Source: Tunicatimonas sp964551335 (GTDB lineage Bacteria; Bacteroidota; Bacteroidia; Cytophagales; Cyclobacteriaceae). From it: a stretch of DNA of 64,000 nucleotides. Made by a program: the position numbers and the translations under genes. Shown here in pieces: positions 51,445 to 58,620 of the stretch (positions are counted from its first letter, which is position 1; each line of letters starts with the position of its first letter). Under the pieces are notes generated by a model. It had not been told where the DNA came from, made no database searches, and saw nothing but the letters and a program-made list of their open reading frames with translations. The stretch is from contig CAZKCO010000030.1 of assembly GCA_964551335.1 (NCBI GenBank), forward strand, positions 1 to 64,000, read 5' to 3'.

Positions 51445-54240
51445 ATGAGACTTTTTCGTTGGCTTACTTACATTTTTTGGCTGACCAGCATAAATGCTTT
51501 CGGTTACGCCCAGATTGATACTTCATTTGCCTATCAGCAGGCCGAGAGCTATTACAATACCGAGGTTCCTACTGCCCAAACCGACAGTCTGGCTCTGATC
51601 AACTACTTGAAAGCTATTGATGAATTTTCGGTAGATAAAAGTTTAAAAAGAGCTCCACTTCTATTGGATAGTTACGAAAAAGCTGGGATTATTCACCAGA
51701 TTTACGGGCGAAACGAGCCGGCAGTGAGGATGTACCAAAACGCTATCCACACCGCTAAAAAATTCTTCCTAAGTGATTCACTATTGTATCGCCCTTATCT
51801 CTATATCGGCAATGCTTACTATTACCTTCATAATTTCGACTCTTCTTTAACTTATTTAAAAAAGGCAGAAATATTATTAAATCAATATTCTCCGGCAGAA
51901 GCTGATCGGCTGTACAATGCATTAGGAATAATATACTACGAAGCTGGTAATTTTGAGCAAAGCATAAATTATTTTTCACTGGCTTTAGAGATATTAGATA
52001 GTTTGGGAATCAGCGATCAGCAAGCAATTTATAGCTTCACTAGTAATATTGCTTCATCACTAAGTATTTTGAGAGAATACGATTCAGCTGCCGTGACATA
52101 CAAAAGTTTAGTTCCACTGGGTATAGAGTTAAATACAGTATACCTCAACCTTGGGTCTTTGTATATAAATCAAAATCTACCCGATAGCGCCTTGTACTAC
52201 CTTCAAAAGGTAAAAGACTCTACCTATGTAGAGAGAATACGTTTACTCAATAGTAAGGGTAGCGCATACTTAAAAACTGGTAAATATCAACAAGCTATTA
52301 ACCAATTAAAAAGAGTCTTAGATTCCACCAAGGATAGCACATTAGTAAGGCGCAACCAAGATATTGGAACAACCTACATGCTTATGGGAGATGCTTCCAT
52401 TAAGCAAAACCAACTGTCGGAAGCACTGCGGTACTACCAGCGGGCCATTATTCAGTTTGACTATGACTTTAGCGATACTACAGTCTTCAGCAATCCTCAC
52501 GATTTTGCTTCGGCCTTTAGCAGCTTTGCGCTATTCGGCAGCCTTACGGCTAAAGCCTATTGTCTGGAGCTACTTTATAAGCAAAAAAAACAACCCCAAT
52601 ACCTGCTAGCCGCCATTGATACCTACCAAGCCGCCTTCGAAATGGCTGATTACGTGAATAAATGGTTTGATAATGAAGATGCCCGGCTGTTTTTGGCCGA
52701 GGAGGTGCTACCCTCTTTTCAGCATGCGGTTGATTTTGCAGTAGTGGCTTACGAGCAAACCGAGGATGTCCAGTACCTAGAAACAGCCTTTCGGTGGGCC
52801 GAGAAAAGTAAAGCTAACGCACTGGCAGCAGCTATTCGAGAGGATGCGGTCCGTAGCTATTCCGGGCTACCCGATTCGCTGCTGAATCAGGAGTCTCTCC
52901 TTCAACAAAACCTCTCCCGTCTCTTTCTGAAAATTGATCAGGCCGAAGGTGCAGAAGCGATCAGTAGTCTAGAGACTGAAATTAGAAACACTGAATTAGC
53001 TCTCTCCCGGTTACAAGACCGCCTAAACGAATACCCCACGTATCGCCAGAAAAAGTTTCAGTACGACAGTTTGAATATTGACTTCTTGCAACAAGAGGTC
53101 CTAGATTCTCACTCGGCGTTGCTCTCTTATTTTCTCAGTGACAGTACAGTCTATTTATTTTCACTTCAGACAAACCGCCTCAGTTACCGGGCGGTGCCCC
53201 GTGATTCGGCTTACACCCAAAATTTGCAACAGTTACAAGACGAGCTACGTAACATTCAAGCCGGGCAAACCTACCAAGGAATACAACCCGCCCGTTACCT
53301 TTATGATCAGTTGTTGTTGCCCTCTCAATCGGTGCTCAACAATGCCAAAGCGCTTATCATTATTCCTCACCAGGAACTAAACTATTTGCCGTTTGAGGTA
53401 TTGCTAAACGCTAATGATGAATATTTGCTCCGCAGTCATCAAATTAGCTACCAGTATACTGCTTCCTTTCTTAAGTTGAGTCCGGTTGCGGTAAATGACC
53501 TAGGAAGCGCTTTGGCGCTGGCTCCTTTTTCAGCAAATGAAACGTATGAACCTTCTGGATTAGAACCGCTTCCTTCTTCCGTCTCCGAAATCTCCCGATT
53601 GAGCGGGGTGATGTTGGAGCATAGCGAGGCTACTAAAGATAATTTTTTACGCTACAGCAAAGATGTTTCTATCATCCACTTAGCCACTCATGCTATTGCC
53701 GATAGCGAAGACCCAACGCGATCGTATATTGCATTCTATCCCTACCAAGAGGCTGATAGTTCGTACAAGTTGTTTGCCCATGAGCTGTATAATTTACCGC
53801 TTCAACAAACCCAACTAGCGTTTCTCAGCGCCTGTGAAACTGCTAGCGGAATGATGGTCAACGGAGAAGGTATTATGAGTCTGTCGCGAGCTTTTGCCTA
53901 CGCTGGATGCCCCAATCTTATTACTTCTCAATGGAAAGCCGAAGACCACACAACTGCTTACCTTAGTGAGCGGTTCTACGGATATTTAAACCAGGGCAGC
54001 AATGTTGCCGAGGCCCTGCGCCTAGCAAAGTTAGATTTACTGGACGATGAAAAATTTGCCCAATTTCAGGCCCCACCCTACTGGGCACACTTAATTTTTA
54101 TTGGCAATCCCCATTCTCCAACATCATCCTATGCTTTTCTCTGGGTTTTGGGCTTACTGTTTCTGGGAATTCTCCTAATCACCTTTGGATGGATTAGATG
54201 TAAAAAAATAATATATTCATTCTTGGCATCAATAAACTGA
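51445..54240 (+). CDS. exported, membrane-anchored TPR-CHAT protein (caspase-fold)
   Basis: 931 residues. The signal peptide MRLFRWLTYIFWLTSINAFGYAQ precedes TPR repeats (about 80-340: YIGNAYYYLHNFDSSLTYLKKAEILL, NALGIIYYEAGNFEQSINYFSLALEIL, MLMGDASIKQNQLSEALRYYQRAI). A coiled-coil region (about 450-550) is followed by a CHAT domain (about 600-890). The caspase-like dyad is visible: His749 in HLATHA and Cys797 in FLSACETASG, with GEGIMSLSRAFAYAGCPNLITSQW and PPYWAHLIFIGNP. A C-terminal membrane helix (about 897-919) is followed by a basic tail. The topology places the protease domain outside the cytoplasm. Substrate unknown; the Asp-rich neighbour is a candidate partner. Confidence 0.93.
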   Translation: MRLFRWLTYIFWLTSINAFGYAQIDTSFAYQQAESYYNTEVPTAQTDSLALINYLKAIDEFSVDKSLKRAPLLLDSYEKAGIIHQIYGRNEPAVRMYQNAIHTAKKFFLSDSLLYRPYLYIGNAYYYLHNFDSSLTYLKKAEILLNQYSPAEADRLYNALGIIYYEAGNFEQSINYFSLALEILDSLGISDQQAIYSFTSNIASSLSILREYDSAAVTYKSLVPLGIELNTVYLNLGSLYINQNLPDSALYYLQKVKDSTYVERIRLLNSKGSAYLKTGKYQQAINQLKRVLDSTKDSTLVRRNQDIGTTYMLMGDASIKQNQLSEALRYYQRAIIQFDYDFSDTTVFSNPHDFASAFSSFALFGSLTAKAYCLELLYKQKKQPQYLLAAIDTYQAAFEMADYVNKWFDNEDARLFLAEEVLPSFQHAVDFAVVAYEQTEDVQYLETAFRWAEKSKANALAAAIREDAVRSYSGLPDSLLNQESLLQQNLSRLFLKIDQAEGAEAISSLETEIRNTELALSRLQDRLNEYPTYRQKKFQYDSLNIDFLQQEVLDSHSALLSYFLSDSTVYLFSLQTNRLSYRAVPRDSAYTQNLQQLQDELRNIQAGQTYQGIQPARYLYDQLLLPSQSVLNNAKALIIIPHQELNYLPFEVLLNANDEYLLRSHQISYQYTASFLKLSPVAVNDLGSALALAPFSANETYEPSGLEPLPSSVSEISRLSGVMLEHSEATKDNFLRYSKDVSIIHLATHAIADSEDPTRSYIAFYPYQEADSSYKLFAHELYNLPLQQTQLAFLSACETASGMMVNGEGIMSLSRAFAYAGCPNLITSQWKAEDHTTAYLSERFYGYLNQGSNVAEALRLAKLDLLDDEKFAQFQAPPYWAHLIFIGNPHSPTSSYAFLWVLGLLFLGILLITFGWIRCKKIIYSFLASIN

Positions 54241-54257
54241 GAAAGACTAACTCTATC

Positions 54258-55304
54258 TCAAACGACAGCTTTATCTGGTGCTCTGACCGCTGTTGCATCA
54301 GAGGTTTTCTTTGAGTATATCTTTTCCTCCTCATCAAGGTACAGACTGATTTTGTTGAGTGAAAGCATTCCGCGCCGTACTACTCCTGGAACTTTGAAGA
54401 GCCGACGTAAGGGTGAAATGACCGAAGTCAATACTAACAAATATACCAGTAGTTCTCCTCCACTAATCTGTAATTCGGGGCGAACAGCTACCTGCCATAA
54501 CAATATTCCAGTGAGCACGTGCCCCATCAAAGGGGCCAGCACCTGCCGTACATTTTCCGAGACATGGTAGGCCCGATTTGCTGCCAGTAGCTTACGTGTC
54601 TTACGCCGAAACTTCCGGATGACCTCCTTTTCACCTCTAATTGCTTTGGTCTCAGTATGAAGTGAAAATTGACCAGCTACGTAGGAAAGCATGAAGCTTT
54701 TGCGGTCTCGTTTTTCTTTGATCAGTGGTTTCTGATACCGGTCAAGCCAAATCATCAGGGGAATGTACAATACCAATGATAGCAGCAGAATAGTGCTCAA
54801 TATAGCGTTCAGCACAAAGAGAATACCGAAGCCTGACAGTAAAAACAACAAGTCTTTTATTCCACCGTGCAGGCCTCGTACCAATAAGTTCTTTACACTG
54901 TTCATGTCTCCGCTGTAGCGCAGTAGGTAACGCCCGTAAGGTTTATGCTGAAATGTTTCGGCTGACCAATTAATTTGGGCAGTAAACAGCCGCCGGGTAA
55001 TTTTATGGATAAACTGCTCAGCCTCCCAAGTGATCCAGTACTTCTCGGAATAAGTAAATACTGCTTTTAAAACCAGTATCCCGATAAAGAAGGTAAAGAA
55101 AGCTTCCATATTTTGTAACTGCACCCCAAACAGCTTTAGCAGTTTGGTACGGTTGGTGATAGATTGAAAATGAATATCAAAAAAAGCCCCCAGCGATACC
55201 GGAACCATAAACGTACAGACACTACCCAGCCATCCTAATCCTAAAATCAGGAGCAAGTATATCCGACGAGCGCACCAAAAATCGGCTAATAAAGGAAGAG
55301 ACAT
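54258..55304 (-). CDS. ABC-exporter transmembrane domain without ATPase domain
   Basis: 348 residues. About six membrane helices with the type I exporter pattern (LLLILGLGWLGSVCTF, FFTFFIGILVLKAVF, GIKDLLFLLSGFGILFVLN, ILSTILLLSLVLYIPLMIWL, PLMGHVLTGILLWQVAV, LLVYLLVLTSVISPLRRL) and the coupling-helix stretch RYLLRYSGDMNSVKNLL. It stops soon after the last helix (YLDEEEKIYSKK) and has no Walker A, signature or Walker B, so the nucleotide-binding domain is missing. Its stop faces the CHAT gene stop at 17 bp. Either a truncated gene or a membrane subunit using an ATPase from elsewhere. Confidence 0.75.
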   Translation of the reverse strand: MSLPLLADFWCARRIYLLLILGLGWLGSVCTFMVPVSLGAFFDIHFQSITNRTKLLKLFGVQLQNMEAFFTFFIGILVLKAVFTYSEKYWITWEAEQFIHKITRRLFTAQINWSAETFQHKPYGRYLLRYSGDMNSVKNLLVRGLHGGIKDLLFLLSGFGILFVLNAILSTILLLSLVLYIPLMIWLDRYQKPLIKEKRDRKSFMLSYVAGQFSLHTETKAIRGEKEVIRKFRRKTRKLLAANRAYHVSENVRQVLAPLMGHVLTGILLWQVAVRPELQISGGELLVYLLVLTSVISPLRRLFKVPGVVRRGMLSLNKISLYLDEEEKIYSKKTSDATAVRAPDKAVV

Positions 55305-55505
55305 AATTTATGCGAAGACCAAAAACCGGAGTTTGAAATCCGATTTCCGAATAATTTTAGGTACTTATTCAATTGATTATCCTGTTTTTGTTGTAATCGA
55401 TTTGCCGGGTGCAATAAGTTATGTCCACTTTCACCTGATTGCCTACTAAAGGAGACCCAATAAAGCACTCTGCTCCCGGCGAGAATCAATCTATCTTCCG
55501 TTCCT

Positions 55506-56552
55506 TTATTGGGCAATACGAAGTAAAGAACGAGAAACGATCTGCTCGGCTCCGTCCCCGATGAGACCTTCCAGGTCATAGATTGGCAGTTGGGTGTGTT
55601 CTTTTACCTCGCTTACCAGCAGCGGGCTGGCGGTGAACATCCCGCAGAGTGCCACCGGGACAATGCCCCAGCTCTTTAGGATTTGAATTCCCTGAAGGGC
55701 TGCCAGACTATCTCCGGCTGAGAAGATTACATCATCAATTGTGTTCATAAATCGGTGGTTAGTCATCAGTAACTTGGTCTCCCGTTGAATAACTCCGTCA
55801 GCAATTTCAATAATCACATAGTCGGGATGTTTCTCTAAGGTCAGACGCAGTAGCGACTCGTACAGATCGAGTAATTCATCTTCCGAGCATAAGTAAGTTG
55901 AAGGATAGCCAAAGTAGCTAAAGTCGGTAGAAAAGTCAGCTCCCAAATCATGCGCCAGGTCAGCATCTTTGGTGTAGACCGTTCCAGTAAGTTTGATGTA
56001 AGCGACGGTTTTGCCCTGCTTTTTCAAGCCGTGCACCAGAAATGCTGCCGAGGTGGTCTTACCACTATCCATTGAAGATCCTACCGAAAGAATCACTTTG
56101 GTGAGTGAAGCACTCGCACCAGAGAAAGTATGCATCTGGTCAGCCTTTAGCTTTTTAGTATTAATCACCTCACCCGTTTCATTAGTGGCATAGCCAACAA
56201 TGCGTAGCCAGGTGGGCCCAATCTCGTCAAACTTAGCGTGCATACTGTGCACCCGTCCTACCGTTCCACCACCACCCAGAATATGAAACTCCTGTTGTAC
56301 AGTGTCAGGTATATATCCCTCGAACTGGCCAGTCGCATAGCGCGTACCAAAAGCTGCCATCATGTGGTCGCCGGGCATTAGAGTAACGCTACGTCGGTCG
56401 GCTGACTGAATTTTTTCATGTTTACCGATGGCTAATACCTCAAAAATAGCCACATCACCGGCTTGCGGGATGTAGTATTGTGTACGTGATTGATCTAGCT
56501 GATAAGAATTTACATCAGCGCAAATAATTGATTTTTTTACACGAGTGTTCAT
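55506..56552 (-). CDS. P-loop nucleotide-binding protein
   Basis: 348 residues. The N-terminal half is beta-rich with no known motif (TQYYIPQAGDVAIFEVLAIGKHEK, GDHMMAAFGTRYATGQFEGYIP, GGGGTVGRVHSMHAKFDEIGPTWLRIVGYA). The C-terminal half has a Walker A of the form GSSMDSGKTTSAAFLVHGL and downstream VAYIKLTGTVYTKD, PDYVIIEIADGVIQRET and WGIVPVALCGMF, like the MobB/dethiobiotin-synthetase/DUF1611-type P-loop fold. The protein probably hydrolyses or transfers phosphate from NTP in cofactor or amino acid derivative chemistry. Not assignable further. It precedes the ABC-like gene on the same strand. Confidence 0.7.
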   Translation of the reverse strand: MNTRVKKSIICADVNSYQLDQSRTQYYIPQAGDVAIFEVLAIGKHEKIQSADRRSVTLMPGDHMMAAFGTRYATGQFEGYIPDTVQQEFHILGGGGTVGRVHSMHAKFDEIGPTWLRIVGYATNETGEVINTKKLKADQMHTFSGASASLTKVILSVGSSMDSGKTTSAAFLVHGLKKQGKTVAYIKLTGTVYTKDADLAHDLGADFSTDFSYFGYPSTYLCSEDELLDLYESLLRLTLEKHPDYVIIEIADGVIQRETKLLMTNHRFMNTIDDVIFSAGDSLAALQGIQILKSWGIVPVALCGMFTASPLLVSEVKEHTQLPIYDLEGLIGDGAEQIVSRSLLRIAQ

Positions 56553-56687
56553 AGTGCGTGGATTTTAGAATTTTAAGAGATGGTTACATCCGGTTGATTT
56601 TTGTGCCTCACTGTCGATACTGACATTCGGGATGTAATCGTTATTGTTTATTTATTTTTAACAAAATTTCAAACAGGCTAGTATCAA

Positions 56688-58055
56688 TCAAGTATCTCGC
56701 TCACCTGAAATCACTTGATCCATGAAGCGTTGCTCTCCGGCCACCTGCGGCATGTGGCATACTTCTTTTCTTCCGAACCACTGGTAGCGATGACGAGCTA
56801 CCCACCCGTACACTGTATCGCGGATGGGTACCGGTATCAGGATGAATGCGTACAGCAGCGGCCAGAGTCCGCTTAGGTGGCGGGTAATTCTGAGTGCAGC
56901 ACTACTACGAAGATAAAAGCGATCATTTTCAATCAGGACAATTGTGGACAAATTAGAAGGTGCCGCGTATTGATTAAGTAACTGCTGACCTATCCTGGAT
57001 TGCAGGGAGGCAAACTGAAAACGACCGGCCGGGTCCCGGTCTAGCACAAAGCTAACCGAGGCATCGCAAAAATTACAAACCCCGTCAAATAGAACCACAG
57101 CCGGTTCGGATGCCTGAGCAGCAGGCACTGCTTCGTTAACTTGGCCACGTTTTACCAATCGCTGTAGCCAGGGCCCAAGTTTTTCTACCTCAAAAAACGG
57201 GAGAAAGATTAGACCCGTCATGTGGTAACGGAAACGAATGCCCATGATAAAGAAGATACCCCAGTGCATCAGCCAGGTAAGCACTGCCCACACCATTCCA
57301 ACACGCCGACCAGCCAGGGCGAAAGGGGCACCTAGCTCAATGATCATTGTTCCTAAGCCCATAATCAGGAAAATTTCGGTATGGGGATAAAGCCACTCGA
57401 ACAAAGGTTCCGCTTCACCGCCTAATAGTACTTTCCGTAAGGCATCTACTGCCACCTGCGAACGCATCGCCTCACCGCTTACCCACTCCCAGGCTAAATC
57501 CCCAAATACCTTCGCTACCCCTGAGAGGAAATAGGTAAGTACCGTTCCGGCACAGATAAGCTTAATTGGCCAGCCGTAGCGCCAATGGGCTGCCGCTTTC
57601 TTGGCCCCTGCCTTAGCTTTCTCCCAGGCATCAACGGATAAGGCATCAGCGGAAGCAACTAGTCCAATAATGAAAACATGCAACACTAACGCAATGCGGT
57701 TATGGTAGATCATGGTCCAGGAATTGCGGTAGCTCAGTAAAAAAAGCAATAGCAAGGCAAAGGCGGGGCCGCTCCACTTAAATTTCCAGCCCACAACGTA
57801 GGCCACATTGAATAAAATAGTCACCAGTAGCAGTAGCGTGAATAGTCCCGGTGCCATTGGTTCGTACAGGATGTTGGCCAGTCCCACCGGCTCAAACATA
57901 GTCACATCAGAGCGCGATAGCTTCTGAAGCATCTCATAGCGAGAGAGAAGGTACCATAGGGCAAATCCGCCCGTGGCGATCCGTAAAATGGCAATACGTT
58001 CGGCTGGCGCCGGTTGAAACCAAAATTGTTGAAGTTTATGCGTTAGGCTATTCAT
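56688..58055 (-). CDS. HTTM (vitamin K-dependent carboxylase-like) membrane protein fused to a DCC thiol-disulfide domain
   Basis: 455 residues. N-terminal HTTM domain (about 15-300) with several membrane helices (IATGGFALWYLLSRYEML, FTLLLLVTILFNVAYVVGW, FALLLLFLLSYRNSW, LKLICAGTVLTYFLSGVAKVFGDLAW) similar to VKGC-like proteins. A C-terminal DCC/DUF393 domain (about 320-445) begins VVLFDGVCNFCDASVSFVLDRDPAGRFQFASLQS, with CxxC redox cysteines. The two domains are often separate genes; here they are fused. Its start overlaps the upstream small gene by 4 bp (ATGA), and that gene is downstream of a TonB receptor, so the three probably form an operon for outer-membrane uptake. Confidence 0.88.
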   Translation of the reverse strand: MNSLTHKLQQFWFQPAPAERIAILRIATGGFALWYLLSRYEMLQKLSRSDVTMFEPVGLANILYEPMAPGLFTLLLLVTILFNVAYVVGWKFKWSGPAFALLLLFLLSYRNSWTMIYHNRIALVLHVFIIGLVASADALSVDAWEKAKAGAKKAAAHWRYGWPIKLICAGTVLTYFLSGVAKVFGDLAWEWVSGEAMRSQVAVDALRKVLLGGEAEPLFEWLYPHTEIFLIMGLGTMIIELGAPFALAGRRVGMVWAVLTWLMHWGIFFIMGIRFRYHMTGLIFLPFFEVEKLGPWLQRLVKRGQVNEAVPAAQASEPAVVLFDGVCNFCDASVSFVLDRDPAGRFQFASLQSRIGQQLLNQYAAPSNLSTIVLIENDRFYLRSSAALRITRHLSGLWPLLYAFILIPVPIRDTVYGWVARHRYQWFGRKEVCHMPQVAGEQRFMDQVISGERDT

Positions 58056-58513
58056 GGATTTGTCAGGTTTCGGGTGCTGAGTAATTTTTCAGAAATGGGT
58101 TCACGCTGATCATGTAAAAAGAAATCCTCGAAGTGGTACTTTCCTTTGACCAGTTCAATCCGTTGTAGCTTATCAAAGGGGGCATGCTTACTGTCTTCCA
58201 ACCGTTTGACTACCCGGTCAATTAGCTCCTCGTGGCGGTCTTCCCTCACCATCTGCCGCATTTGGCGACGAACCTGGTTAAACCCACCGGTGCCGGCGTA
58301 CTTGTAAGGAATAAAGTAACGATTCTGAAGGGAGTCGTACCCCACCACGTATGGCATAGAGTAAGTAGCTTTACGCTTGTGCGAAAACATGGGATAGTAG
58401 GACAAGGGAAAATCGTCGTTGGGTCTTTTTTCAAAGTTTTCATGTACAGGCCACATCAGGGTAACCAACACCAGGATACTAAAGGCAGTGGCAAAAGACT
58501 GGGATGAAATCAT
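58052..58513 (-). CDS. small membrane-anchored partner of the HTTM-DCC protein
   Basis: 153 residues. The N-terminal hydrophobic segment (SFATAFSILVLVTLMWPVHENF) is a signal anchor, followed by a polar domain with PLSYYPMFSHKRKATYSMPYVVGYD and two basic helical stretches (FNQVRRQMRQMVREDRHEELIDRVVKRLED). No named family. The stop codon overlaps the HTTM-DCC start (ATGA), so the two are translated together and likely interact. Located 107 bp after the TonB-dependent receptor gene start-strand unit. Confidence 0.65.
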   Translation of the reverse strand: MISSQSFATAFSILVLVTLMWPVHENFEKRPNDDFPLSYYPMFSHKRKATYSMPYVVGYDSLQNRYFIPYKYAGTGGFNQVRRQMRQMVREDRHEELIDRVVKRLEDSKHAPFDKLQRIELVKGKYHFEDFFLHDQREPISEKLLSTRNLTNP

Positions 58514-58620
58514 AACGAGCTAGGTTAAGGGGTAAAAAAACTATTTGCCCTTATGTCGTAAGCCGCTCGCTAATTGTAATTATGTGGGCCGAAATTTTTT
58601 CTAATAAAGTGTCAGAAGTA

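Noticed and set aside
55286..55579. 97-aa minus frame between the ABC-like and P-loop genes
   Set aside because: Mixed composition, no start context; it overlaps the 3' end of the P-loop gene in another frame.
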